From Arthrobacter sp. S41 (GTDB lineage: Bacteria > Actinomycetota > Actinomycetes > Actinomycetales > Micrococcaceae), in NCBI RefSeq assembly GCF_004320535.1, contig NZ_SIHY01000001.1, positions 1,798,001 to 1,862,000 on the forward strand: a stretch of DNA of 64,000 bases, in the 5' to 3' direction. Each line of letters opens with the position of its first letter. Position 1 is the stretch's first letter. Shown in pieces: positions 51,565 to 61,270 of the stretch. The notes under the pieces were generated by a model. That model was not told where the DNA came from, did no database searches, and saw only the letters and a program-made list of their open reading frames with translations. The position numbers were made by a program, and so were the translations under genes.

Positions 51565-52173
51565 ATGAAGATTGCAGTTTACGGAGCCACTGGCATGGTC
51601 GGCACTGAAGTTGTTGCAGAAGCCATTTCCCGCGGACACGAAGTCACCTCGGTAACTCGTTCAGGCAACGAAGTTGCCGGCACCACCGCCGTCGCAGCTG
51701 AACTCAACGACATCGCAACCTACCGCGATCTAGGCAAGAACAATGACGTTATCGTCATTTCCGTGCCACCATCGCGCACGGGCGGGGACCACCAGGAATA
51801 CCTGGATGCCTTCGAGGAAATCACCGAAACCCTCATCCCAGCTCGCCTGATCGTTGTTGGCGGCGCAGGCGCAACCGAAGTTAACGGTGTTCGCTTGGTC
51901 GAAAGCCCAGACTTCCCAGAAGCTTACAAGGCTGAAGCACTGACCGCAGCAGCTGTTTATGACATGTTCACCTCGGTCTCTGGAATCACCTGGACCGTTG
52001 TTGCACCAGCTCCAGTGATTGCACCAGGTCGCCGCACCGGTAGCTACGCGCAGGGCACCGATTCACCTGCTGGCGATTTTGTTTCCAGCCAGGACTTCGC
52101 CGTCGCAATTCTCGACGAAATCGAAACTCCAGCTCACGAGAACCGTCGCCTGACCGTAGCCAGCGAAAAGTAA
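51565..52173 (+). CDS. NAD(P)-binding atypical SDR (NmrA/YwnB-like)
   Basis: Protein of 202 residues with an N-terminal dinucleotide fold MKIAVYGATGMVGTEVVAEAISRGHEV, later RLIVVGGAGATEV and ITWTVVAPAPVIAPGRRTG. This is the YwnB/NmrA-like class of atypical short-chain dehydrogenases. Proteins beside HxlR regulators often answer electrophile or quinone stress. The reaction is unknown. AAGGAG precedes the ATG. A perfect hairpin terminator follows. Confidence 0.87.
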   Translation: MKIAVYGATGMVGTEVVAEAISRGHEVTSVTRSGNEVAGTTAVAAELNDIATYRDLGKNNDVIVISVPPSRTGGDHQEYLDAFEEITETLIPARLIVVGGAGATEVNGVRLVESPDFPEAYKAEALTAAAVYDMFTSVSGITWTVVAPAPVIAPGRRTGSYAQGTDSPAGDFVSSQDFAVAILDEIETPAHENRRLTVASEK

Positions 52174-52202
52174 AAACTGGCGTTGCCCAACCTGCGTTGA
52201 AG

Positions 52203-52240
52203 TTCGTCAGATCGGCGCCATAGTGCGCCGATCTGACGAA
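52203..52240. terminator. Perfect 16-bp hairpin terminator
   Basis: TTCGTCAGATCGGCGC and its exact complement around a CATAGT loop, 30 nt after the NmrA-like gene; followed by TTCTC. Confidence 0.88.
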
Positions 52241-52304
52241 TTCTCTGCACAGGGCTAAAGTTGGAATGGTCATTCCACTAGCTCACCGAGGTAAGTCACT
52301 TCTC

Positions 52305-53966
52305 ATGCAACGCAACTCGCGCTCTTCGCGCATTCTGGCCGGGGCTTTTGCCCTGCCTCTGATCGGCGCACTTCTGGCCAGCTGCTCATCTGCGGGCAGC
52401 ACCGGCTCATCAACACAAGATGCAAAACCGGTCACCGGCGGCACCATGGTTTACGCTTCGGGCGATGCCGAGCCAAGCTGCCTCGATCCGCATGTGGGCG
52501 GCAATTACCCACAAGCCCTGGTAGCAAGCCAATTCCTTGAATCCTTGTTCACCAAAGATTCTGAAGGCAAGATCATCCCTTGGCTGGCCGAAAAGACCGA
52601 AGTCTCCGAAGACGGATTGACCCGCACGATTACCTTGCATGACGGTATCAAGTTCACCGACGGCACCAAGCTCACCGCCGAGGCAATCAAAAAGAACATT
52701 GAACACCTCAAGGACCCAAACACCGCTTCCTCCACCGGCTACCTCGCGGTGGGCAAGGTTGTTCGGGTTGAGGTTAAAGATGAGCTGACCGCGACGCTGA
52801 AACTCTCCTCCCCAGATAACGCTCTGCTTGAATCGCTCTCTATGCCTTGGACCGCCATCGAGTCCCCCAAAGCACTAGAGCGAGATCAGGCCACCAATTG
52901 CACTTCGCCAGTTGGCACCGGTCCCTTCAAGGTGGCTTCGTGGGAACACCAGAAGGCCGTCAATTTGGTCCGCAACGATGACTACGTCTTGCCGGTCCCT
53001 AATGATCAGCGGGCTAATTCCACGTCTTACCTCGACGGCATTACCTGGCGCTTCATCCCGGAAGCGGCCACCCGTTATGCGGCCCTGCAGTCCGGCGAAG
53101 TTGATGTCATTGATAACGCCCAGCCAGATACCATCGCGTCTGCAGCAGATGCTGGCCTAGGCCACCTGGATGCACCGCGTCCGGGTTCGGCAAACCGCAT
53201 TGAGCTCAACAGCTCCAAGGCACCATTTAATGACCAAAAAGTGCGTGAAGCCTTTATCCGCGCAGTGGACGCCAACACCGGTGTTGGCGCATTATTCTTC
53301 GGCACAGCGAAGCGTAGCTACTCGTTGCTCTCCTCGGTAGAACCACTGGGTTACTCCGATGAAGCGCTCTTTGGCACCGATACTGCCAAGGCCAATACCC
53401 TGCTTGATGAGGCCGGCTGGAGCGAACGTGATGCTCAGGGTTACCGCACCAAGAATGGCAAGCGCCTTTCCGTGCGTTTCCCGGTATCCACCAACCAGTC
53501 TGTACCTGCCGAGCAGTCCCTGTTTGAGCAGTTCCAAGCACAGGCCAAGGCCGTGGGCTTTGAAGTGAAGATCGACTTGCTTGACCTGTCCAGCTGGTAC
53601 GGCGCACTGGCCAAGCATGAGTACAACCTAGTCTCGGCTCCTTACACCAAGGTTGGCCCATCGGTACTGCGCGTGCTGTACCACTCCGATTCCACCGTTC
53701 CAGCACCGTCGGGTTACTTCGCCAACAATGCACAGGTGAAAAACGACAAACTAGACAAGTTGCTGGTGCAGGCCGAGGAGACCGAGGACGAAGCGCAGCG
53801 CGCATCGCTCTACGAGCAGGCACAGAAGATTGTGCTTGAGGGCTACTACGTTTTGCCGCTCTATGACCAGCAGAACCACTTCCTCTACGGCAAGAACGTG
53901 CACGGTGTCGGCGCCACCACTGCGGTGTCCTCCCCGATCTACTTCGACACCTTCTTGGATCAGTAA
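52305..53966 (+). CDS. Peptide/nickel-type ABC transporter substrate-binding lipoprotein
   Basis: Cluster C (DppA/OppA) binding protein, 553 residues. Lipoprotein signal ends IGALLASCSSAGS; family motifs are CLDPHVGGNYPQALVASQFLESLF and LTRTITLHDGIKFTDGTKLTAEAIKKN in two parts, and GTGPFKVASWEHQKAV near residue 205. ATG 52305 gives a compact signal peptide; ATG 52266, 13 codons earlier, is also in frame and its lack of a leader sequence could mean leaderless translation. First gene of a four-gene operon. Confidence 0.88.
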   Translation: MQRNSRSSRILAGAFALPLIGALLASCSSAGSTGSSTQDAKPVTGGTMVYASGDAEPSCLDPHVGGNYPQALVASQFLESLFTKDSEGKIIPWLAEKTEVSEDGLTRTITLHDGIKFTDGTKLTAEAIKKNIEHLKDPNTASSTGYLAVGKVVRVEVKDELTATLKLSSPDNALLESLSMPWTAIESPKALERDQATNCTSPVGTGPFKVASWEHQKAVNLVRNDDYVLPVPNDQRANSTSYLDGITWRFIPEAATRYAALQSGEVDVIDNAQPDTIASAADAGLGHLDAPRPGSANRIELNSSKAPFNDQKVREAFIRAVDANTGVGALFFGTAKRSYSLLSSVEPLGYSDEALFGTDTAKANTLLDEAGWSERDAQGYRTKNGKRLSVRFPVSTNQSVPAEQSLFEQFQAQAKAVGFEVKIDLLDLSSWYGALAKHEYNLVSAPYTKVGPSVLRVLYHSDSTVPAPSGYFANNAQVKNDKLDKLLVQAEETEDEAQRASLYEQAQKIVLEGYYVLPLYDQQNHFLYGKNVHGVGATTAVSSPIYFDTFLDQ

Positions 53967-53972
53967 CATCTA

Positions 53973-54905
53973 ATGAACACGCTTGCTTGGGTCGGTCGCA
54001 AGGTCGGCGGGGCGTTGGTGGTGTTATGGCTGGTGGCTTCGGCCATCTTCATCGCCATCCGGTTGATCCCCGGCGATCCGGCCGAAGCAATTATGGGTGG
54101 ACCAGGCTCTCAAGCCTCAGCTCAAGCTTTGGCCGCGGCCCGAGCCGAGTATGCACTGGACCAACCGGTCATCACCCAGTACTTGCTGTACCTAGGCAAG
54201 CTCGCCACCTTTGATTTTGGCACCTCCTATTCGCTGAAACAGCCGGTGACCCAGGTAATGGGCGAGGTACTGCCCAACACCTTATGGCTATCGTTGATGG
54301 CGCTGGCCGCCGCCTGGCTTTTGGCGCTCTGTTTTTCTGCACTGGCCATGCGTGCAGGCCGCATCGGATCCCAGGTGGGTAACCTGCTAGAGATCATTGC
54401 TGCTGCGGTTCCACACTTCTGGCTTGGTGCCGTGCTGATCATGCTCTTCTCCTCAGCGCTGGGTTGGCTTCCAGCGGTGGATAACGGCACCGGCCACGGG
54501 TTGGTACTTCCGATTCTCACCCTGGCTCTGCCTTTGGCTGGATTCCTCACCCAGCTAATGCGAGATTCACTCAGCGAAGCGATGGGTAGCCAGTTTGCGC
54601 TGGCCGCCCGAGCTCGCGGTGAAAGCCGACTGAAACTCTTCTGGCGCCATGGCCTGCGCCATGCCGCCCTGCCCGCACTGAGCCTGACCGGTTGGGCATT
54701 TTCTTCATTACTCTCCGGCGCGGTAGTGGTTGAGGCGATTTTTGCCCGCCCGGGACTGGGACGTTCTTTACTCTCAGCGGTGCTGGCCCGGGATATTCCC
54801 ATGGTTACCGGTATCGCTTTGTTCTCTGCGTTGGTTTACATCGTGGTTATGGCCATCTCCGAAGGCATTGAACGAATGATCAATCCAGCAGGTGAGTCAC
54901 GATGA
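53973..54905 (+). CDS. Dipeptide/oligopeptide ABC transporter permease (DppB/OppB-like)
   Basis: Permease of 310 residues with six hydrophobic segments. N-terminal motif ASAIFIAIRLIPGDPAEAIMGG, then a long first external region (YLLYLGKLATFDFGTSYSLKQPV) and the EAA loop with ALAARARGESRLKLFWRHGLRHAALPAL. It follows the binding-protein gene by 6 nt and overlaps the next permease gene by 4 nt. Confidence 0.92.
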   Translation: MNTLAWVGRKVGGALVVLWLVASAIFIAIRLIPGDPAEAIMGGPGSQASAQALAAARAEYALDQPVITQYLLYLGKLATFDFGTSYSLKQPVTQVMGEVLPNTLWLSLMALAAAWLLALCFSALAMRAGRIGSQVGNLLEIIAAAVPHFWLGAVLIMLFSSALGWLPAVDNGTGHGLVLPILTLALPLAGFLTQLMRDSLSEAMGSQFALAARARGESRLKLFWRHGLRHAALPALSLTGWAFSSLLSGAVVVEAIFARPGLGRSLLSAVLARDIPMVTGIALFSALVYIVVMAISEGIERMINPAGESR

Positions 54906-55699
54906 GCCGCACCGCAAAAATCTGTTGCCTACTGGTTATCGGCCTATGGCTACTGATGGCGTTGGCACCATCTGTTTTGGCTCCCGGTGACCCACTGGCC
55001 ATCAACCCAACGCAAGCGTTTGCAAAGCCAGGGCTGGCCCACTTTTTCGGTACCGACGAATCGGGCCGCGATATCTATACTCGCGTCATCCACGGGGCCG
55101 GCGATTCGCTAGCCATTGGTTTGGCCGCGACGGCATTGGGCATGGGACTAGCCATCGTGCTGGGCACCATTGCTGCGCTGTCTCCGCGCTGGCTTGATGA
55201 GATCATCTTGCGCATCCTTGAGGCCCTCTACGCTATTCCATCTCTGTTGATGGCCCTGCTGATCATTGCTTTCACCGGGCCCGGCGTCGGACCGGCCATT
55301 GTTGCCGTGGGCCTGTCAACGGCCCCTGGTTATGCCCGACTGGTACGCAGCCAAATCCGTAGTCTGAAGAATTCAGAGATGCTTGAAGCTGCCACGGTCC
55401 TAGGACGTGGCACGTGGCGCAAGTCGCGCAACCACTTAATCCCGAACGCACTGAAACCACTGTTGGCGCTGGTCACCTTGGGCATCGGTCAAGCAGTGAT
55501 TTGGGCGGCAGCGCTATCCTTCCTCGGCTTGGGCACGCCCCCTCCAGCACCTGAGTGGGGCGCCATGTTGTCGGCAGGACGCACCTACCTTCACCTCGCG
55601 TGGTGGATGAGTCTGTTCCCTGGCTTGGCCATCGTTGCCGTGGCAGTTTCTGCAACCCTGATTGGCCGCGCTTTGGGCGGAAAGGTGAAGTCACTATGA
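54902..55699 (+). CDS. Dipeptide/oligopeptide ABC transporter permease (DppC/OppC-like)
   Basis: Permease of 265 residues. Typical DppC elements are HFFGTDESGRDIYTRVIHGA near residue 45, SIG-type start of the membrane domain (SLAIGLAATALGMG), EAA loop EAATVLGRGTWRKSRNHLIPNAL and the end PPPAPEWGAML. Start ATG 54902 overlaps the previous stop; the end overlaps the ATPase gene. Confidence 0.92.
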   Translation: MSRTAKICCLLVIGLWLLMALAPSVLAPGDPLAINPTQAFAKPGLAHFFGTDESGRDIYTRVIHGAGDSLAIGLAATALGMGLAIVLGTIAALSPRWLDEIILRILEALYAIPSLLMALLIIAFTGPGVGPAIVAVGLSTAPGYARLVRSQIRSLKNSEMLEAATVLGRGTWRKSRNHLIPNALKPLLALVTLGIGQAVIWAAALSFLGLGTPPPAPEWGAMLSAGRTYLHLAWWMSLFPGLAIVAVAVSATLIGRALGGKVKSL

Positions 55700-57300
55700 G
55701 CGAGCAAACTCTGATCACCGTCAAAGATCTGTCCGTAAGTTTTGACGGAACACCGGCAGTAAAAAACATTTCCTTTACCGTTCAGGCGGGAAAGGTCCTT
55801 GCCTTGGTGGGCGAATCAGGGTCTGGAAAATCGGTGACCGCACGAAGTCTTCTCGGACTTTCCGGTGGCACCGTCACCGCAAGTACCTTGGACATCTGTG
55901 GGCACGATGCTCGTTCGCTTTCGGACCGAGCCTGGCAGAAAATCCGCGGAAATACTCTCTCCCTGATCTTGCAAGATGCCTTAATGGCGTTGGATCCTTT
56001 ACGCCCGGTGGGACGCGAGATCAATGACGGGCTCAAAGAACACACTGCGTTGAAATCCGCAGAACGCAAACAGCGAGTTCTCGAAGTGCTCAAATCCGTA
56101 CGCATGCCAGAACCTGACGTGCGAGCCAAGCAGCGCTCCACCGAACTCTCGGGCGGTATGCGTCAGCGTGCGTTGATTGCGCAGGCTTTGGTTGGCAACC
56201 CGCAGGTGGTCATTGCCGATGAGGCCACCACCGCGTTGGACTCGCAACTTACCGCTCTAGTCCTCTCGCAGCTTCGCGCGCTGAAACAACAGGGCCGTGG
56301 CATCCTCATGATCAGCCACGACTTGGCCCAGGTAGCCCACCTCGCCGATGACATTGCAGTGATGCGCCACGGTGAGATTGTTGAGTCCGGACCTACACAG
56401 CAAATCCTGGAACACCCGCAACATGACTACACCCGCAAGCTCTTACGGGCCGTGCCTTCCTCGGTCCCTCGCTTCACCGCGCTCTCGGATCTTGGAGCCG
56501 AGGAAACAACAAGTCCGGCACGAAAGATTCAGGACTCCGAACAACACTCCCCGGCATTGTCGGTAAAAGACTTATCCAAGAGCTTCGGCAAGCACCTAGC
56601 CGTCAGCTCGGTCAGCTTTGAGCTACCGCGAGGTAAAACGCTGGGCATTGTGGGCGAATCAGGCTCGGGAAAAACCACGACCGCGCGTATGGTTTTGGGT
56701 CTGGAAAAGCCCGATAGCGGCACCGTCGAATTGCTCGGCGAGCGCTTCTCCCCCAGCACTGCCTCACAGCGACAGAACCTGCGAGAGCAGATGGGTGCGA
56801 TCTATCAGAACCCGCTGGGCTCATTTGATCCGCGCTACACCGTAGGACAGTTGCTCACCGATGCGTTGAGCCGCGGAAAATCCAAGCGCGCCAGCGAATA
56901 CCGAAAGCCCATAACTCAGCTTTTGGAACAGGTAGAACTTTCCGCAGACCTCTTGGCCCGCAACCCACGCGAGCTCTCCGGGGGTCAGCGCCAGCGCTTA
57001 GCTATCGCCCGTGCGCTGGCACCGAAACCCTCGGTGTTAGTTCTTGATGAACCGGTATCGGCGTTGGATGTGTCCATTCAGGCCACCGTGCTGGATCTGC
57101 TGGATCGGATCCAGTTGGAGACCGGAACCAGCTACCTGTTCATCAGCCATGATCTGTCGGTCATTGAACACATGAGCGACACCGTGGCCGTGATGCACCA
57201 AGGAAAGCTCATCGAGCACGGTGATACCGCGTCGATCTTCGGCTCCCCGCAGCGCGAGTACACCCAGAAGTTGCTCTCGGCGATGCCACGCTTACGTTAG
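55696..57300 (+). CDS. Fused double ABC ATPase (DppD-DppF type)
   Basis: One 534-residue protein with two complete ATPase domains: domain 1 about 5-255 (GESGSGKSVTARSL, LSGGMRQRALIAQALV, VIADEATTALD), then a short linker, and domain 2 about 285-530 (GESGSGKTTTARMVL, LSGGQRQRLAIARALA, LVLDEPVSALD). In most peptide transporters these are two genes (dppD, dppF). ATG 55696 overlaps the permease stop (ATGA); the longer frame upstream is a shadow of the permease gene. It meets the convergent ligase gene with 4 nt overlap and no terminator between. Confidence 0.93.
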   Translation: MSEQTLITVKDLSVSFDGTPAVKNISFTVQAGKVLALVGESGSGKSVTARSLLGLSGGTVTASTLDICGHDARSLSDRAWQKIRGNTLSLILQDALMALDPLRPVGREINDGLKEHTALKSAERKQRVLEVLKSVRMPEPDVRAKQRSTELSGGMRQRALIAQALVGNPQVVIADEATTALDSQLTALVLSQLRALKQQGRGILMISHDLAQVAHLADDIAVMRHGEIVESGPTQQILEHPQHDYTRKLLRAVPSSVPRFTALSDLGAEETTSPARKIQDSEQHSPALSVKDLSKSFGKHLAVSSVSFELPRGKTLGIVGESGSGKTTTARMVLGLEKPDSGTVELLGERFSPSTASQRQNLREQMGAIYQNPLGSFDPRYTVGQLLTDALSRGKSKRASEYRKPITQLLEQVELSADLLARNPRELSGGQRQRLAIARALAPKPSVLVLDEPVSALDVSIQATVLDLLDRIQLETGTSYLFISHDLSVIEHMSDTVAVMHQGKLIEHGDTASIFGSPQREYTQKLLSAMPRLR

Positions 57301-58997
57301 ATCGTGTCGGTCAGCTCGTCTTTGACTTGCTTGCGAAGGATCTTGCCAAGCAATGAGCGGGGCAATTCCTCGACCGCCACTACACGCTTGGGTACCTTGT
57401 AGGCAGCTAGTAGTTCACGGCAATGGGTCCGCAGGCCGTCTTCGTTCAGTTCAACACCTGGTTCCAGCTGGACCGCCGCTACAACCATCTCGCCACCGCG
57501 AGCCAAAGGCTTGCCGAAGACCGCCGCGTCAACCACATCGGCGTGCTGGCGCAGGGCTACTTCAACTTCTGTGGGGGAAACATTAAACCCACCGGTAATG
57601 ATCAGTTCCTTGGCACGGTCAACCACCTGGGTGAAACCATCTTCATCCACGGTGACCACATCACCTGAGTGTAGCCAGCCATCGGCAGTTTTGGTTTTGG
57701 CAGTCTCTTCAGGATTGTTCCAATAGCCTTGGAAGACCTGCGGTCCCTTGATCATCAGCTCGCCAGCTTCACCTTGAGCTACTTCCTTGGAGGGATCTTC
57801 CACGTCAACAACCTTCATCAGGGTTGATGGGAATGGAACACCAATGGTTCCGGTACGACGGGTTGGGTGGAAAGGATTGCCCAGTGCTACCGGGGAGGAC
57901 TCGGTCATACCGTATCCCTCAACCAATAGGCCGCCGGACATCGATTCCCACAGTTCCACTACGTGGTCTGGAAGATTCATCGCGCCAGAGATGCAGTACT
58001 TGGCACTCTTGAGCGACATGCCACGTTCCTTAGCAGCCAACGCGGTGCGCTCATAAATTGGTGGAACTGCGCAGTAGACCGTGGCTGGAGATTTCTTCCA
58101 GGCATCAAGAATCATTTCGGCATCAAACTTCGGGAAGAGCACCAGCAGGCCCTGTTTTTTCACCCCGAAGGTTAGATAAAGGGTCATGCCAAAGGCATGG
58201 AACATTGGCAGGATCGCGTAGAGAATTTCTTCGCGTTCCTTGGCCCCTAGCATCCACGCTTCACCCTGCAAGGCGTTGGAATAAAGGTTGAAGTGGGTGA
58301 GCATTGCGCCCTTGGGATGGCCGGTCGTTCCAGAGGTGTACTGGATGACAGCCAGGTCATCTACCCCAGGGTGTGGATGACTCGCATCCAGACGTCCGCC
58401 GCTGAGCAGCTCTTTCCAGCTGGTGGTTCCCGAAGTGCGCACCGTCAGCGAAGCCTTGGTTTCACGCAGTTTTTTGACCGGAAGGTTTAGTGCCAAACGC
58501 TTCATCGGTGGGAACGCGTCAAGTAGGTTGACCGACACAATGGCGTCGATCTGCACGTCCTGAGGGAACTTTTGCACCGTTGAAACAACTTTGTCCCAGA
58601 CAATGACCACACGTGCTTGGTGGTCCTCAAACTGGTGGCGAAGTTCGCGGGAGGTATACAGCGGATTGTGTTCCACTACAACTGCGCCAAGACGCAATAC
58701 CGCGTAGAAGGCGATGACGTGCTGTGGGCAGTTGGGAAGGATCAGCGCCACGCGATCCCCGGCACGCACTCCCAGTTTGCGCAAGCCTTCGGCAGCCTGT
58801 TCAACCTGTTCGCCTAGTTGCGTGTAGCTGGTGCGGCGACCGAAAAATTCAGTGGCTGGACTCGCTCCGGCTTCTGCCACCGACTGCTCAAACATACGGC
58901 TCAGTGGTTCAGTAGGCAGATCGATCTCGGCAGGGACACCGGGCTGATAATTAGCTACCCAAGCGGGCGCAGCGCTTTTCTCCATAGCCTCTATCAT
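57297..58997 (-). CDS. Long-chain fatty acid-CoA ligase
   Basis: AMP-forming acyl-CoA synthetase of 566 residues. Motifs: P-loop YTSGTTGHPKGAMLTHFN near residue 215, GYGMTESSPV near residue 360, GWLHSGDVVTVDEDGFTQVVDRAKELIITGG in two parts and the catalytic Lys near the C-terminus in RSLLGKILRKQ. Activates fatty acids for beta-oxidation or lipid synthesis; chain length is inferred from overall similarity to FadD. Two ATG starts, 58997 and 58985, are equally supported. Confidence 0.92.
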   Translation of the reverse strand: MIEAMEKSAAPAWVANYQPGVPAEIDLPTEPLSRMFEQSVAEAGASPATEFFGRRTSYTQLGEQVEQAAEGLRKLGVRAGDRVALILPNCPQHVIAFYAVLRLGAVVVEHNPLYTSRELRHQFEDHQARVVIVWDKVVSTVQKFPQDVQIDAIVSVNLLDAFPPMKRLALNLPVKKLRETKASLTVRTSGTTSWKELLSGGRLDASHPHPGVDDLAVIQYTSGTTGHPKGAMLTHFNLYSNALQGEAWMLGAKEREEILYAILPMFHAFGMTLYLTFGVKKQGLLVLFPKFDAEMILDAWKKSPATVYCAVPPIYERTALAAKERGMSLKSAKYCISGAMNLPDHVVELWESMSGGLLVEGYGMTESSPVALGNPFHPTRRTGTIGVPFPSTLMKVVDVEDPSKEVAQGEAGELMIKGPQVFQGYWNNPEETAKTKTADGWLHSGDVVTVDEDGFTQVVDRAKELIITGGFNVSPTEVEVALRQHADVVDAAVFGKPLARGGEMVVAAVQLEPGVELNEDGLRTHCRELLAAYKVPKRVVAVEELPRSLLGKILRKQVKDELTDTI

Positions 58998-59037
58998 GCC
59001 CTACGCGGCGGTAACCTTGCGATTTTTATGCAGGTTT

Positions 59038-59676
59038 TTATGCGTTCTCGGCCCACTGCCACCGTGCCGGTGGGCGACCGGTGCCCACGGCCACGGCCGG
59101 TAGTTTGGCTACCGACTTGTTGGTGGCCAGTGCGCGGCCAACATTGTTCATCACTGGTTCGGGTCGGCCGGCGGCTACTGCCAGCTCTTTCATGCGTGCC
59201 ACCACATCTGCGGTGGTGAATTGCTCACCCAGCAGAGCCCTAGTCACTTCCTGATTGATCCACAGCGAGTCCAATAACATTGCTGCGGTGCGGGTGATGA
59301 TGATGTTGTGGTCAAACGGAAGGACTGGCAGGTTCAGCAGGGGTTCCGCTGCAACGTTCTCATCCGCGGGCATGTGGCTCAGGATCACTAGGTGCGCCAT
59401 GGACAACGTGGGCCCACGCTCATCACGCTCAAAGTCGTCAAAGACAGCAACCAGCTGGGGAGTGACTTTTTCAGTGACTCCGGCCTTGTCGGCCAGTGCC
59501 CGTGCCACGGCTTCATTGAGTCGTTCGTGCGCGTTGAGCAAAACACCTGGCAGTGCGTACTGCCCGATAAATGGGTCCCACTGGCGACGTGCGGTGATCA
59601 CGTGCAGTGAATCGTCCACGACGATAAAGGGTACGGCGTCAATGGAGACCAGGGGCTGTTGCGGCATAACTCCCAT
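59038..59676 (-). CDS. nrtR: NrtR-type NUDIX-related regulator of NAD metabolism
   Basis: Protein of 212 residues: N-terminal NUDIX fold (VDDSLHVITARRQWDPFIGQYALPGVLL) and a C-terminal winged-helix-like part (LGEQFTTADVVARM...). The Nudix box is degenerate: the region corresponding to REVxEExG reads RALADKAG, so catalysis is unlikely and ligand (ADP-ribose type) sensing likely, as in NrtR. It follows nadV by 36 nt in a PRPP synthetase-nadV-nrtR operon, the classical NrtR context. ATG 59676 is chosen (GCAGG upstream); a TTG at 59706 is possible. Confidence 0.82.
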   Translation of the reverse strand: MGVMPQQPLVSIDAVPFIVVDDSLHVITARRQWDPFIGQYALPGVLLNAHERLNEAVARALADKAGVTEKVTPQLVAVFDDFERDERGPTLSMAHLVILSHMPADENVAAEPLLNLPVLPFDHNIIITRTAAMLLDSLWINQEVTRALLGEQFTTADVVARMKELAVAAGRPEPVMNNVGRALATNKSVAKLPAVAVGTGRPPARWQWAENA

Positions 59677-59712
59677 CTTATTCGCCTGCTCCTGTCCTGT
59701 GCTCAATGCCGA

Positions 59713-61254
59713 CTACGCGATGTTGCCCAAGACGTTGCGGACATCCTTGAAGGACTGGGTCTTGAGGAACCCGCCGTCCTTCCACACAGCCTCCAATAGT
59801 GAGGCTGCTTGGGCCTTGGCATCTGCACGTTCTACCAAGTACAGCTCCCCTTGTTCATCACGTAGCACCGCTAATCGACCCGTTGCGGACTTTTTCATGC
59901 CCGAGTCAGTGACTGGATCTTTGAGCAAGTCATACCCCTGACCATCAATTTCTGCCCAGGTGGCCTTGACTGCCGAAGAGAAGGTATCGCGGGTGACGTA
60001 CTGGTAGGTGAATGAGCCAACACCAAAGACAATATTTGAGGCGGCAAACCCGGCCTTTTCCAACCGTTCGGTGATGTCCTTGGCCCGAGCCGGGGTAATG
60101 GAGTCCCCATAGATCAGTCCGATGTGCGGATCGAGTTCTTTGAAGCCTGCGGCGTTGATAGTGCCACCAAATTCATTCCAGAGCAGTTGCACGGCTCCGA
60201 AGTAGGCGGGGTTTTGTTCAGGTGTTTGATCCTGCTCGGGCTCTGGGATCTCGGGGTTGCTTCGGGTACCGCAGACGATGTCAGCGGGGTCTCCCGAATC
60301 CGGGCGGATCACCAGTTTTCCTTCGCGGGCCATGATCTTGTTCTTAAGCGTTGGCAGGATTTCTCCCAGTACACTCCAGAAATTCATGGTGTCCGAAACT
60401 ACCGACACATTGCCTACCGGGTGCTTTTCGAGGATGCGTTCAAAGGTTGCTTGTTCATCTTCGTGGGCAATTCCGGCACACATGACCGAGTGCTCGGTGG
60501 CCGGGATGGATCCAAGGATCTGTCCGTTCTCACTTCCAGCAGTTGATGGGTAGTAGCGGTTGACCCAGTCGATGGTTCCCAGTGAATCTGACCCGGTGAA
60601 GGAGAGCAGGTGACCGGCGCCGGACATGGCTGCCGCGTGGGCTCCACCCATGCCGCGGAAGCTGAAGTCGTGGAGTTGCCAATTCACAAAAGCCGAGTCG
60701 CCGCCGGTGCGCTGCGCTGCCGCGTCCAGTAACTGGCGGTAGACATCTGCGGTGGTTGCCGAGGTGGAGGCCTGCCAGATTTCAGCCGACAGGATGGTCT
60801 CGATGTAGTTGGTCAACCAGAAGAAGTCAGCTTCCGTGTTTTCCACGGTGAAGCTTGGTACACGCAATGGGACTCGTGTGCCTTCAGGCAACGAGCGGAA
60901 GACCAGCGGCAGGTAACCGAGCTGGTGCAATTCGCGGATGTGGCTGGTATCAATGCCGTGCTCCGGGCCCAAGACGCTCACTAAAGTTTTTTCATACTCG
61001 GCGATAGCTTCGTCTTCATCAGCGGCAAAGAAGGGAGCAAAGGCTTCAACGCAGTAGGACTGGATGAAGGCTTGTAGACCAAAATGCACTACGTGATCTA
61101 CCCCGTCGATGCGGGAGGCACGGTTGGTGTAGTTCGAGTAGACCTTGGTGGTGCCGGTCGGGTAGAGGTCCTTGTGTCCGAGCTTGTAGCAGTCGGTGAG
61201 GAACAGCGGTGCGGTGATCGCGGCAGTGGTGGTGGTGTCGGCGAGCAGGTTCAT
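59713..61254 (-). CDS. nadV: Nicotinamide phosphoribosyltransferase
   Basis: Makes nicotinamide mononucleotide from nicotinamide and PRPP, in the cytoplasm. It is 513 residues, the size of NadV/NAMPT. Features: FLTDCYKLGHKDLYPTGTTKVYSNY split near residue 20, DFSFRGMGGAHAAAMSGAGHLLSF near residue 190 and GDPADIVCG near residue 318. AAGGAG precedes ATG 61254. The preceding gene encodes a PRPP synthetase, which supplies the co-substrate, and the following gene a regulator. Confidence 0.92.
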   Translation of the reverse strand: MNLLADTTTTAAITAPLFLTDCYKLGHKDLYPTGTTKVYSNYTNRASRIDGVDHVVHFGLQAFIQSYCVEAFAPFFAADEDEAIAEYEKTLVSVLGPEHGIDTSHIRELHQLGYLPLVFRSLPEGTRVPLRVPSFTVENTEADFFWLTNYIETILSAEIWQASTSATTADVYRQLLDAAAQRTGGDSAFVNWQLHDFSFRGMGGAHAAAMSGAGHLLSFTGSDSLGTIDWVNRYYPSTAGSENGQILGSIPATEHSVMCAGIAHEDEQATFERILEKHPVGNVSVVSDTMNFWSVLGEILPTLKNKIMAREGKLVIRPDSGDPADIVCGTRSNPEIPEPEQDQTPEQNPAYFGAVQLLWNEFGGTINAAGFKELDPHIGLIYGDSITPARAKDITERLEKAGFAASNIVFGVGSFTYQYVTRDTFSSAVKATWAEIDGQGYDLLKDPVTDSGMKKSATGRLAVLRDEQGELYLVERADAKAQAASLLEAVWKDGGFLKTQSFKDVRNVLGNIA

Positions 61255-61270
61255 GATGACTCCTTGAGGA